From: a virus
IMG/VR virus record: IMGVR_UViG_3300021963_000063
Span: 32,731-96,730 of that record
Reading direction: 5' to 3' (one strand)
Length of the DNA stretch: 64,000 nt
The position numbers were made by a program, and so were the translations under genes. Below the pieces are notes generated by a model. It worked only from the letters and a program-made list of their open reading frames with translations. It was not told where the DNA came from and made no database searches. Positions 54,985 to 60,682 of the stretch are shown piece after piece; position 1 is the first letter of the stretch; each line of letters begins with the position of its first letter.

Positions 54985-55050
54985 ACCTATATGTTTAAAA
55001 CTCCCCTATTTGCTTCCTATGCCCTCACAGGGGCATTTAAGCAATAAGAG

Positions 55051-55079
55051 TTCACAAATATAAATTGCTGTGATATGAT
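55051..55079 (+). promoter_or_regulatory. Promoter with leaderless start for gene at 55087
   Basis: -35 TTCACA (55051-55056), 17-bp spacer, -10 TATGAT (55074-55079) preceded by TGA. Seven bases later comes the ATG, so the mRNA likely begins at or next to the start codon. Confidence 0.68.
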
Positions 55080-55086
55080 TAGAAAC

Positions 55087-55287
55087 ATGGAAAATGACAT
55101 GAATGAAAATCAGGGAACAGTAAACTACATTATGCTAGGGCGAATATATGATCTTCTTGTCCTATTATGTGATGCACAAGGAAAATCCGAGGATGTTCTA
55201 AAATTGATGGAATTACACAGACAAGGACATTTAATGAGTCCCTTGCCATCTCTAGCTGCATATGAAAAAGAAAATAGCCCAGAGTAA
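55087..55287 (+). CDS. Small hypothetical protein (leaderless)
   Basis: A 66-aa acidic helical protein (MENDMNENQG, then LGRIYDLLVLLCDAQG). An upstream in-frame ATG at 55075 lies inside the -10 element, so 55087 is preferred. It is the first rightward gene after the leftward structural block and ends in a bidirectional hairpin terminator. Function unknown. Confidence 0.6.
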   Translation: MENDMNENQGTVNYIMLGRIYDLLVLLCDAQGKSEDVLKLMELHRQGHLMSPLPSLAAYEKENSPE

Positions 55288-55300
55288 ATAACTCTAGGCT
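55276..55300. terminator. Hairpin between convergent genes
   Basis: AGCC-C-AGAGT pairs with ACTCT-A-GGCT around a five-base loop, overlapping the stop codon of the rightward gene. On the minus strand it is followed by ATTTTCTTTTTC, giving a good terminator for the Hsp20 gene. For rightward transcription the T-tract is further away (55314-55320) and termination would be weaker. Confidence 0.7.
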
Positions 55301-55314
55301 AAATTCCTTATATG

Positions 55315-55749
55315 TTATTTTTTAGGTTTACCTTCCGAAAAATTAGTAATTTCAATTTCTCTAGGCTTTAATTCATCTGGCACATTACGCTTTAAGCCAA
55401 TTACCAAGATTCCATCTTGCATATGGGCATCTGTAACATAAATATGTTCTGCCAGAGAGAAAGATCTTGTAAACTTTCTACCTGCGATTCCTCGATATAC
55501 ATAGTTTTCTGAATCTTCTGGTTTTACACCCTCAACTGTGAGAGTACCGTTTTCTTCAGTAATTTTTAGCATTGACTTATTATATCCAGCAATAGCTAGA
55601 TCAATTGCATATGTGTCTTCGTTGATTTGTCTTACGTTATATGGTGGAAATGCTGTCGCATTTGTCTTTGATAGATCATTAAATCTATCTAGTACCTTAT
55701 CCCAACCAATAAAGAATGGGTCATTTGCCCATGTTAGTGTTCCGTTCAT
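55315..55749 (-). CDS. Hsp20 / alpha-crystallin small heat-shock protein
   Basis: A 144-aa IbpA-like chaperone. The start FFIGWDKVLDRFNDLSK and NATAFPPYNVRQ lead into the alpha-crystallin domain with YAIDLAIAGYNKSML, GTLTVEG and GRKFTRSFSLAEH; the hydrophobic terminal strand ends EIEITNF. It binds unfolding proteins and may help virion assembly or host stress control; Hsp20 genes are known in cyanophages. AAAGGAG precedes the ATG. An array of phased repeats lies upstream of its promoter. Confidence 0.93.
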   Translation of the reverse strand: MNGTLTWANDPFFIGWDKVLDRFNDLSKTNATAFPPYNVRQINEDTYAIDLAIAGYNKSMLKITEENGTLTVEGVKPEDSENYVYRGIAGRKFTRSFSLAEHIYVTDAHMQDGILVIGLKRNVPDELKPREIEITNFSEGKPKK

Positions 55750-55806
55750 TTTTTGCTCCTTTTAAGCGAGTTAATTTACATCCCCATAAGGCAGATGCAT
55801 ATATAA

Positions 55807-55812
55807 ATTATA
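55807..55812 (-). promoter_or_regulatory. -10 element of Hsp20 promoter
   Basis: TATAAT on the minus strand, about 58 bp before the Hsp20 ATG. No good -35 is present; the expected place is occupied by TGTTAT repeats, so a bound activator or repressor may set promoter strength. Confidence 0.65.
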
Positions 55813-55818
55813 ACATTT

Positions 55819-55868
55819 TGTTATTTTAATGTTATCATTTTGTTATCTAAATGTTATCTATTTGTTAA
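55819..55868. repeat. Five TGTTAT direct repeats at exact 11-bp spacing
   Basis: TGTTAT occurs at 55819, 55830, 55841 and 55852, with TGTTAA at 55863, each 11 bp apart, and an inverted copy (ATAACA) at 55810 touching the -10. Eleven-bp phasing places the sites on one face of the helix. The array occupies the -35 and upstream region of the Hsp20 promoter, as for cooperative regulator binding. Confidence 0.82.
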
Positions 55869-55871
55869 ATA

Positions 55872-56297
55872 TTAAGATAAAGTATCCATGTTGAGCTTAT
55901 GATACTGATTTCTGATCATATCCTCAAAATTTTCTTTATTTGTTCCATATCGTAAGTTATCTAGATGATTGTTATTCTTTACATCATCCCAATGACAAAT
56001 TACCATTCCTTGTTCTGGATAACCCACAAAAGTTTGCATAACTAGAACATGTCCTCTGATGTTTTTTCTGTACCTTTCCTTAGAGTGCATTAGATATTGA
56101 ATATACCCACTCTTATCAGGTCTACCCGAAATTATTGTAGGTTCACTTACTAGCTCTCTATAACCAGATCCATTTCCATAGCCATAACGATTACGATATG
56201 ATCTAACTCTTCCCAAATTAGATACCTCGTATCCATAAGGTTCAAATGTTCCGTTTTTTTGTTTAATAGGCACTACTGCCTTCCATATTTCATTCAT
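55872..56297 (-). CDS. HNH homing-type endonuclease with NUMOD4
   Basis: A 141-aa protein. NUMOD4 is seen at the start (EIWKAVVPIKQ, then YGYEVSNLGRVRSY), followed by the HNH core with VLVMQTFVGYPEQG, CHWDDVKNNNHLDNL. The ATG at 56297 lies six bases after an extended -10 (TGC-TATTAT), so it is probably leaderless; an upstream in-frame start would overlap the promoter. A mobile intergenic endonuclease is the usual interpretation. Confidence 0.85.
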   Translation of the reverse strand: MNEIWKAVVPIKQKNGTFEPYGYEVSNLGRVRSYRNRYGYGNGSGYRELVSEPTIISGRPDKSGYIQYLMHSKERYRKNIRGHVLVMQTFVGYPEQGMVICHWDDVKNNNHLDNLRYGTNKENFEDMIRNQYHKLNMDTLS

Positions 56298-56303
56298 ATG
56301 AGA

Positions 56304-56312
56304 ATAATAGCA
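56304..56312 (-). promoter_or_regulatory. Extended -10 promoter, leaderless HNH gene
   Basis: Leftward TGC-TATTAT, six bases before the ATG. The block TAGTGTGCTATT is repeated about 25 bp further upstream, so the promoter region may have arisen by short duplication. Confidence 0.6.
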
Positions 56313-56339
56313 CACTATTTATTATATTTAAATAGCACA

Positions 56340-56484
56340 CTACATATTGATCAGAATGTGAATGTGATTTTAACTTGTATAGTACACGTTTTTAAAAACA
56401 ATAAAAAAATCAACTAGTGCGACCATAAGACACAATAGCTGACCTTTTATTTTAGTTTTAGTTTTTTTTAGTTTATTTTTTTTC
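56340..56484. other. Intergenic region with T-rich tract
   Basis: No gene is supported here. From about 56444 the plus strand becomes a T-rich tract (TTTTAGTTTTAGTTTTTTTT and similar). The minus-strand copy is A-rich and directly follows the 21-aa microprotein. A clean terminator hairpin was not found. Confidence 0.5.
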
Positions 56485-56550
56485 TTATCTTGTAGTGGAA
56501 ATAATTCCTAGAATAATTAAAGTTGCAAGTATCGCAAAAGTTTCTAGCAT
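56485..56550 (-). CDS. 21-aa membrane microprotein
   Basis: A short frame (MLETFAILATLIILGIISTTR) forming a single transmembrane helix. Its ATG overlaps the end region of the 62-aa membrane gene and follows it after one base. Translation is plausible from spacing, though no strong ribosome binding site was found. Confidence 0.4.
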   Translation of the reverse strand: MLETFAILATLIILGIISTTR

Positions 56551-56551
56551 C

Positions 56552-56740
56552 TTATCCGTCTATCATCTCGCATACTAACGCACCTATGCCAGATACTAAG
56601 CCAATAATAAAAGTAACTAGCATAACTGTTGGTGTCATACCGTCTAAGCCAATGACTAGCAATTGCAATTCAAGCAATAGGGCAGGTAATGAGAATACCG
56701 CAATAAAGGTTAGGGGAGCGATTAGGTTATAGATAAACAT
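56552..56740 (-). CDS. Two-helix membrane protein
   Basis: A 62-aa protein with two hydrophobic helices (FIYNLIAPLTFIAVFSLPAL and TPTVMLVTFIIGLVSGIGAL) separated by LDGM. GAGG lies nine bases before the ATG, which is just after the preceding zinc-ribbon gene. The competing rightward frame lacks a ribosome binding site. Possible superinfection-exclusion or lysis-modulating membrane protein; this is speculation. Confidence 0.65.
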   Translation of the reverse strand: MFIYNLIAPLTFIAVFSLPALLLELQLLVIGLDGMTPTVMLVTFIIGLVSGIGALVCEMIDG

Positions 56741-56742
56741 TC

Positions 56743-56853
56743 TTAGTCCTCACACATAATGCATAGTTGGGATTCGATTTCAAACGGTGCTAACTTGTCA
56801 CCGCACACTAGGCAAGTAGCCTTAGTGATTTGTTCTAGTGCTAATTCAGTCAT
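56743..56853 (-). CDS. 36-aa zinc-ribbon microprotein
   Basis: MTELALEQITKATC opens a 36-residue protein with two C-x2-C pairs (CLVCG and CIMC). It has AAAGG before the ATG and a leader related to that of the rightward gene at 58633. It is the first gene of the leftward unit driven by the leftward TTGTCA-type promoter. Confidence 0.62.
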   Translation of the reverse strand: MTELALEQITKATCLVCGDKLAPFEIESQLCIMCED

Positions 56854-56925
56854 TGAACTAACCTTTCGTTTGTGTTAAGGTTTATTTGCTCTTTCGAGGC
56901 TCACCCTTAACTTTCTTATACTCTT

Positions 56926-56948
56926 AGTATGGCATAGGGGTATGACAA
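56926..56948 (-). promoter_or_regulatory. Array-type promoter, leftward copy
   Basis: On the minus strand TTGTCA, then 11 bases (TACCCCTATGC) and a -10 CATACT with TGC before it. A GCGACACGC box stands further upstream, as in the rightward family. This is the only copy on the minus strand and it faces the DnaA-box cluster. Confidence 0.65.
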
Positions 56949-57005
56949 TTTCTGCCCTATTTTGGGCGTGTCGCATAATTATTTTTGTGATGTACACCAC
57001 ACTAC

Positions 57006-57134
57006 TTATACACAACCTTATACACATATGTGTATAACCTGTGGATAACCGCCTCGGGCATTTTTTCAGCCATTTGTCAATACGACACACCGTAAATCTC
57101 ACTGGAATTTTATCTGTGGATAACCTGTGGATTA
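57006..57134. other. Cluster of DnaA-box-like sites; origin candidate
   Basis: Six nine-mers match TTATCCACA or its complement with no or one mismatch: 57006, 57018 and 57029 (TTATACACA type), exact TGTGGATAA at 57040 and 57115, and TGTGGATTA at 57126. The cluster lies between divergent transcription units. Such grouping is what a DnaA-dependent origin or a DnaA-titrating site looks like. No AT-rich unwinding tract lies immediately next to it. Confidence 0.65.
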
Positions 57135-57180
57135 TTGTTCACCTAATGTTCACCTAAACACACCCCTAAAACACCTAAAA

Positions 57181-57203
57181 TTGTCAGCCCCCCCTGATAC
57201 GCT
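57181..57203 (+). promoter_or_regulatory. Array-type promoter 1
   Basis: TTGTCA, 11 bases, then -10 TACGCT preceded by TGA. The centre is more C-rich than in other copies (GCCCCCCCTGA). It drives the gene at 57233. Confidence 0.65.
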
Positions 57204-57232
57204 GAAAGCATAGAAAGAAAGGAGTGATTCAA

Positions 57233-57343
57233 ATGAAAAACTTACTAATCGTGGCTAAGTGCCAATGTTGTGAGGACAACTACCGTCTAGAAGAATTAGA
57301 TTCTGACGGTTACTGTTCAGGTTGTATCGAATACACCCTCTAA
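57233..57343 (+). CDS. 36-aa zinc-ribbon microprotein
   Basis: MKNLLIVAKCQCCEDNY with a second pair CSGC near residue 28, forming a two-knuckle zinc ribbon. AAAGGAG lies about 10 bases before the ATG. First gene of the rightward array. Confidence 0.68.
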   Translation: MKNLLIVAKCQCCEDNYRLEELDSDGYCSGCIEYTL

Positions 57344-57345
57344 AA

Positions 57346-57368
57346 CTGTCAGACCTATCTGATAGACT
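57346..57368 (+). promoter_or_regulatory. Array-type promoter 2
   Basis: CTGTCA, 11 bases, -10 TAGACT with TGA before it. The promoter and the following 35-nt leader are nearly repeated at 57748, apparently by duplication. Confidence 0.7.
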
Positions 57369-57400
57369 CAAACTACTAAACAAAAAGAAAGAGGTCACAA

Positions 57401-57586
57401 ATGACTTACTTAGTAACAAATAAGAGAGACGGTATCTCTAACGAATACATCTCTATTCATTCTGCCTTGCAAATGGTTGCAAGTTGCTATGACGGTGCAG
57501 GTATCACTTGCGAAATCGTCAATACAGAAACAGGGGAACAGGTAGAAATCTACCGCAACCCACTAACAGGTTGGAAGGTGGCTTAA
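57401..57586 (+). CDS. Hypothetical small protein
   Basis: A 61-aa mixed alpha/beta protein (MTYLVTNKRDGISNEYIS, ending NPLTGWKVA). AAAGAGG precedes the ATG. It abuts the next gene (TAAATG-type junction). Not recognised. Confidence 0.68.
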   Translation: MTYLVTNKRDGISNEYISIHSALQMVASCYDGAGITCEIVNTETGEQVEIYRNPLTGWKVA

Positions 57587-57745
57587 ATGGCTTACACTAA
57601 ATTAAAGAATGCATCACTACTAGTAGATGCTATGAAACAATTGGAAGATGCGAAAGCAACTGCCCTAGAATTTCCTGCACACCAAAGAATGGTGGACTAT
57701 TGGGAAAATCAAATTCAAATCTTGACTAAGCGTGTCTACAGGTAA
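57587..57745 (+). CDS. Hypothetical helical protein
   Basis: A 52-aa helical protein (MAYTKLKNASLLVDAMKQLE) whose ATG directly follows the stop of the previous gene. Translation is probably coupled. Its stop lies three bases before the next array promoter. Confidence 0.6.
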   Translation: MAYTKLKNASLLVDAMKQLEDAKATALEFPAHQRMVDYWENQIQILTKRVYR

Positions 57746-57747
57746 AA

Positions 57748-57770
57748 CTGTCAGACCCCTATGCTAGAAT
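57748..57770 (+). promoter_or_regulatory. Array-type promoter 3
   Basis: CTGTCA, 11 bases, -10 TAGAAT with extended TGC. It has the consensus centre GACCCCTATGC. The leader matches that of promoter 2 closely. Confidence 0.75.
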
Positions 57771-57803
57771 CAAACTACTAAACAAAAAAGAAAGGTGGTC
57801 ACA

Positions 57804-58019
57804 ATGACTACACTAAACACAAGAGAATTCATAGATTCTTACAATGCACTAAACAAGGCTAAGCACCCACTTAGCCACACCTCAAGTTCTGGCTATGTTG
57901 CATTAGCAACAATTCTAGAAATCTCAATTAACTGGAAACAGGGTATCAAGCAGATACAAGATACGCTAGATGAAAAATCTGCACAATGGAAAAACGAATT
58001 AGAAAGTTTGGTGAAATAA
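57804..58019 (+). CDS. Hypothetical small protein
   Basis: A 71-aa protein starting MTTLNTREFIDSYN, with a helical C-terminus (KQGIKQIQDTLDEKSAQW). The ATG at 57804 is chosen for AAAGGTGG upstream, in preference to a longer frame from 57795. Not recognised. Confidence 0.65.
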   Translation: MTTLNTREFIDSYNALNKAKHPLSHTSSSGYVALATILEISINWKQGIKQIQDTLDEKSAQWKNELESLVK

Positions 58020-58020
58020 A

Positions 58021-58188
58021 ATGATGACACGCAAAGACTATGTAGCAGTCGCAGAAATTCTAAACTCTTACCACTTGGAAATTGAAGCACAAACTTTTGA
58101 GGATTTGCTTTCAGACTTCCAAACATTTTTCAAAAGAGATAATTCTAATTTTGACTTAACACGATTCAGAGATGCGGTGATGAAATAA
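58021..58188 (+). CDS. Hypothetical protein, common actinophage type
   Basis: A 55-aa helical protein (MTRKDYVAVAEILNSY, ending SNFDLTRFRDAVMK). Short proteins with this MTRKDY start and FD-x-x-RF end are common in actinophages; recalled, not checked. It lies one base after the previous stop. Confidence 0.65.
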   Translation: MMTRKDYVAVAEILNSYHLEIEAQTFEDLLSDFQTFFKRDNSNFDLTRFRDAVMK

Positions 58189-58262
58189 TGAATAGTTTTT
58201 ATTCTTGGATTTTAATTTTATCTTTAGCAAGTTTAGTTTTTTTAATCGGACAGGAAAAATAA
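58188..58262 (+). CDS. 24-aa membrane microprotein
   Basis: MNSFYSWILILSLASLVFLI forms one hydrophobic helix, then GQEK. The ATG overlaps the previous stop (TAATG), so translation is coupled. Such microproteins recur in the array (58264, 62254, 62352). Confidence 0.5.
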   Translation: MNSFYSWILILSLASLVFLIGQEK

Positions 58263-58263
58263 A

Positions 58264-58332
58264 ATGGAAATGTTTTTAGTTTTTATTTTTGGTCTGATCG
58301 CATTGGGAGTAATTTCAAAATACACAGACTAA
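58264..58332 (+). CDS. 22-aa membrane microprotein
   Basis: MEMFLVFIFGLIALGVISKY forms one hydrophobic helix. The ATG lies two bases after the previous stop, where GGAAAAATAAA could act as a weak ribosome binding site. A pair of tandem membrane microproteins suggests a small complex. Confidence 0.48.
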   Translation: MEMFLVFIFGLIALGVISKYTD

Positions 58333-58393
58333 AAAAAATCCAAAGCTTCTGGGCGTGTTGACTTGACATTCCCAGAAATTTTGGCTCGGGGCG

Positions 58394-58468
58394 TTTTCCA
58401 CAACTTATCCACAGCTGTTAAGAACCTGTGTATAACTCACGGGAATTCTGGGGATAACCTGTGTATAA
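58394..58468. other. Second DnaA-box-like cluster
   Basis: TTTTCCACA at 58394, exact TTATCCACA at 58405, TGTGTATAA at 58427 and 58460, and TGGGGATAA at 58449. Five sites within 75 bp and in both orientations, in an intergenic stretch just before an array promoter. Confidence 0.55.
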
Positions 58469-58514
58469 AAAGTTTACCAAATGTTTACCTTAGACACGCT
58501 TAAAAGTCCCAAAA

Positions 58515-58537
58515 TTGTCAGACCCCTCTGCTAAAGT
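58515..58537 (+). promoter_or_regulatory. Array-type promoter 4
   Basis: TTGTCA, 11 bases (GACCCCTCTGC), -10 TAAAGT. A GACACGC box lies upstream. The leader that follows is the longest of the array. Confidence 0.72.
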
Positions 58538-58562
58538 GAAACTATAAATAAATAGTTAAGTA

Positions 58563-58604
58563 TGAGCCTAGCAAATAAACCGCAAGGGTGAGCCTAGCAA
58601 ATAA
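58563..58604 (+). repeat. Duplicated leader element
   Basis: TGAGCCTAGCAAATAA occurs at 58563 and 58589, 26 bp apart, in the 5' leader of the gene at 58633. A related segment (GGGTGAGCC, then AGCAAATAA and AACGAAAGG) stands in the leader of the leftward gene at 56853. Possible RNA regulatory element. Confidence 0.6.
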
Positions 58605-58632
58605 GACTTAACACTAACGAAAGGAATACAAA

Positions 58633-58818
58633 ATGTATTCACTAACTATCGAAGAACTATTGGTGGGTCAGCGTTACACCTCTAGTCGTGGATTCGCTGG
58701 AGAAATTATCACTGCTGAAAAGCGTGAAGATACTATGAGCGATAGTGCTTATCTAATCTATGTCCGTCAAGACGGATTCCCTTACTACTTCTATTCAACA
58801 GTTGAGGTGACTGCATAA
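58633..58818 (+). CDS. Small beta-type protein
   Basis: A 61-aa protein (MYSLTIEELLVGQRYTSSRG) with alternating strands ending YYFYSTVEVTA, consistent with an SH3-like barrel. GAAAGGA lies 11 bases upstream of the ATG. Its stop overlaps the next ATG. Confidence 0.65.
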   Translation: MYSLTIEELLVGQRYTSSRGFAGEIITAEKREDTMSDSAYLIYVRQDGFPYYFYSTVEVTA

Positions 58819-58973
58819 TGAATGAATTTATTTGTTGTTTTTGTGAAACAGAAATGAGTGAAGAACAAATTATTTGTTGCGACACTTACAAGGGTAAAAT
58901 GTCTTTGAAAGATTTTGAAGAAATTTATGGTTACACCTTAGTAACTCTTGACTACCAATACGAGGATTGCTAA
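58818..58973 (+). CDS. Small Cys-rich protein
   Basis: A 51-aa protein beginning MNEFICCFCETEMSEEQIIC, with four cysteines near the start (CCFC and CC) that could bind zinc. The ATG overlaps the previous stop by one base. Function unknown. Confidence 0.58.
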   Translation: MNEFICCFCETEMSEEQIICCDTYKGKMSLKDFEEIYGYTLVTLDYQYEDC

Positions 58974-59165
58974 ATGGGTTATGTAGAAATTTTTGAAATG
59001 AATTCCAATGGTGCAGGTTGGACAAATTTAGATGACCTGCCCGTTGGTGATGTAATCGAAATGCAATTTGAACTTTCAACTAATCCTAGCGTTCAATTGC
59101 TCTGTGCCTTTTGCCTTGTGCCAATTCCTAGTGGCTCAGGTAACGCCTGTGGAAAACATAAATAG
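58974..59165 (+). CDS. Small zinc-binding protein
   Basis: A 63-aa protein with LLCAFCLVPIP and a terminal C-G-K-H group, spacing that suits one zinc ion. ATG follows the previous stop directly. Ends in a stretch of DnaA-box-like sequences. Confidence 0.58.
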   Translation: MGYVEIFEMNSNGAGWTNLDDLPVGDVIEMQFELSTNPSVQLLCAFCLVPIPSGSGNACGKHK

Positions 59166-59199
59166 TTATCCACAAGAGCTATCCACAGCCTGTGGATAA
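59166..59199. other. Third DnaA-box-like cluster
   Basis: Exact TTATCCACA at 59166, CTATCCACA at 59179, and exact TGTGGATAA at 59191 within 34 bp, in an intergenic stretch. With the clusters at 57.0 and 58.4 kb it makes about 14 sites in 2.2 kb. Confidence 0.6.
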
Positions 59200-59269
59200 C
59201 CGCCCGAGCACATTTTTATCCTGGTGTCAATTACGACATTACTAAAAAATCACGAGAATCACAGGAAAA

Positions 59270-59292
59270 ATGTCAGACCCTTATGCTAGTAT
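59270..59292 (+). promoter_or_regulatory. Array-type promoter 5
   Basis: ATGTCA, 11 bases, -10 TAGTAT with TGC. The upstream box GTCAATTACGACA lies at 59225-59237, 45 nt before. Confidence 0.72.
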
Positions 59293-59322
59293 CAGAGATA
59301 CCTACTAAGAAATGAGCACTAC

Positions 59323-59856
59323 ATGACATACGCAACTCTATACCGCAACATTGCTAAGACCGCAACACCTGCACAAATTGAACAAGCCACGCAATGGTAT
59401 GCAGATGCAGAATTACTTGCTAGTGATCTAATCAGAATTTATCAGTCAAGAGGAATTAATCTAACACTAGAACATACCGCTAGTATCATTTCATCATTCT
59501 CACCTCGTCAGCGTTGGAATCGTAACGTAGTGCAAGCATTAGAATTTGCTCATGGAGGTGAGCCAAAAGGCTTAGGCAATAATCTACGCATGGCAAAACA
59601 ATCACAAGAAATTGGTTTCGATGCACTTAAGGGACTAAAGACAAATGCATTCGCTCGTGCAATTGCTGGCGATGATGATGCTATAACAATTGATGTGTGG
59701 ATGTGTTATGCAGCAGGACTAGATACCAATGCACCTAACAAAACACAATACAGAGAATTATCTGAGGCTGTAAGAATTGTTGCAAGCGAAATGAAAATGA
59801 CACCTAGAGTTATGCAAGCCCTGATCTGGATTATCTACAGGGGCAGTGCAGCTTGA
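59323..59856 (+). CDS. Conserved phage protein, DUF7178-like, HhH-GPD-like pattern
   Basis: A 177-aa protein, mostly helical. The central part has SFSPRQRWNRNVVQA near residues 67-81, then DALKGLKTNAFARAIAGDDD followed by AITIDVWMCYAAG near 98-132. The loop-helix-Asp layout recalls the helix-hairpin-helix and catalytic Asp of DNA glycosylases, though the fit is loose. It also resembles actinophage proteins labelled DUF7178. GAG precedes the ATG only weakly. Function unproven. Confidence 0.62.
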   Translation: MTYATLYRNIAKTATPAQIEQATQWYADAELLASDLIRIYQSRGINLTLEHTASIISSFSPRQRWNRNVVQALEFAHGGEPKGLGNNLRMAKQSQEIGFDALKGLKTNAFARAIAGDDDAITIDVWMCYAAGLDTNAPNKTQYRELSEAVRIVASEMKMTPRVMQALIWIIYRGSAA

Positions 59857-59858
59857 CA

Positions 59859-59877
59859 GAGCCACCGAAAGGTGCTC
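59859..59877 (+). terminator. GAAA-loop hairpin with GCTCGGGG
   Basis: GAG(C)CACC-GAAA-GGTGCTC forms a stem with one bulged C closed by a GNRA loop, just after the 59323 gene, then CGGGG. A close relative with a T-run exists at 61376. Probable cassette terminator. Confidence 0.5.
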
Positions 59878-59938
59878 GGGGCTTCCAGCTCCTTACCTAA
59901 TTACGACATTACTAATAACTCACAGGAATCACTGGAAA

Positions 59939-59961
59939 ATGTCAGTGGTCTATGCTAAGAT
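59939..59961 (+). promoter_or_regulatory. Array-type promoter 6
   Basis: ATGTCA, 11 bases (GTGGTCTATGC), -10 TAAGAT. AATTACGACATTACTAA stands upstream from 59899. Confidence 0.7.
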
Positions 59962-59990
59962 GATTTCATCATCAACCGAAAGGGTTTTCA

Positions 59991-60143
59991 ATGAAAACTT
60001 CAGTTCCAGATTTCGTTTCAGATTTCCAAGTTCAGTTTGAAGAGTGGGTTATGTCAATCCACGAAGACCTATGCACCTGTCAGGCTTGTGACCCAGAGTT
60101 TCACATGGAGTTGCTTGAAGAGTGGGAAGGTATGGTGTGGTAA
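59991..60143 (+). CDS. Small acidic Cys protein
   Basis: A 50-aa protein with CTCQACDPEFH near residues 29-39, possibly a zinc-binding loop, and Trp-rich acidic ends. GAAAGGG precedes the ATG. It is a single-gene cassette between two array promoters. Confidence 0.6.
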   Translation: MKTSVPDFVSDFQVQFEEWVMSIHEDLCTCQACDPEFHMELLEEWEGMVW

Positions 60144-60208
60144 AGGGCTCGGGGCTGTGACCTATCTCACATTTACGATTAAGTGAAATATCACGAAGAT
60201 CACGAGAA

Positions 60209-60231
60209 TTGTCAGACCCCTGTGCTATGCT
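60209..60231 (+). promoter_or_regulatory. Array-type promoter 7
   Basis: TTGTCA, 11 bases (GACCCCTGTGC), -10 TATGCT. TTTACGATTAAG-like and TCACGAAG-type sequences stand upstream as in other copies. Confidence 0.7.
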
Positions 60232-60260
60232 ATGAGCATACCTACAGAAATGGAAATGCT

Positions 60261-60512
60261 ATGTTTACACTAAACAAAATTACTAAGAATGAAGAACTAA
60301 ACTATTTTGTATCTTCACACCCTTGCCCAAATTGCGATAGCACTTTATCAGTTGAGATTACTCCTGATAAGTTGTACGCATACAACCAAGGGGCTTATGC
60401 CCAAGATGTATTGTCTGCCTATGATGCAGGTGTGCGTGAGCGTTTCATTAGTGGAATGTGTGAAATTTGTTGGGGACTAATGTTTGACTTTGACGATGAT
60501 GATGAGGAATAA
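60261..60512 (+). CDS. Zinc-ribbon protein with acidic tail
   Basis: An 83-aa protein from ATG 60261; a longer frame would begin upstream of the promoter and is rejected. It has HPCPNCDS near residues 20-27 and a second pair MCEICWG near 67-73, then a poly-Asp/Glu tail. Possibly a nucleic-acid mimic or protein-binding factor. Confidence 0.65.
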   Translation: MFTLNKITKNEELNYFVSSHPCPNCDSTLSVEITPDKLYAYNQGAYAQDVLSAYDAGVRERFISGMCEICWGLMFDFDDDDEE

Positions 60513-60514
60513 AA

Positions 60515-60537
60515 TTGTCAGACCTCTCTGATAAGGT
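60515..60537 (+). promoter_or_regulatory. Array-type promoter 8 (leaderless start, WhiB unit)
   Basis: TTGTCA, 11 bases (GACCTCTCTGA), -10 TAAGGT. Six bases after the -10 comes the ATG of the next gene. It begins the unit that ends with the WhiB gene and its neighbour. Confidence 0.72.
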
Positions 60538-60543
60538 ATACCT

Positions 60544-60681
60544 ATGAATTACAAAACACCAGACCACCCTGAACGCTTGAGGGCTAGACTTGAACTACGC
60601 AGGTCAAGTGCCTCACAACCACACAAGTCCAAAAAGGCTTACACACGCAAGACCAAACACAAGAACCTACAAGGAGAATAA
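60544..60681 (+). CDS. Small basic protein (leaderless)
   Basis: A 45-aa Lys/Arg-rich protein (MNYKTPDHPERLRARLELRR, then a Lys/His-rich end). ATG lies six bases past the -10, so a leaderless message is likely. It probably binds nucleic acid or RNA polymerase; first gene of the WhiB unit. Confidence 0.58.
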   Translation: MNYKTPDHPERLRARLELRRSSASQPHKSKKAYTRKTKHKNLQGE

Positions 60682-60682
60682 A

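Noticed and set aside
56340-56484. Small RNA gene in the T-rich gap
   Set aside because: No promoter and terminator pair could be matched; only low-complexity sequence is visible.
56875-57102. Leftward 75-aa frame
   Set aside because: It overlaps the leftward array-type promoter and the DnaA-box cluster, and its translation has no start signals or sensible composition.
57893-58126. Leftward 77-aa frame
   Set aside because: It lies opposite two well-supported rightward genes with ribosome binding sites.
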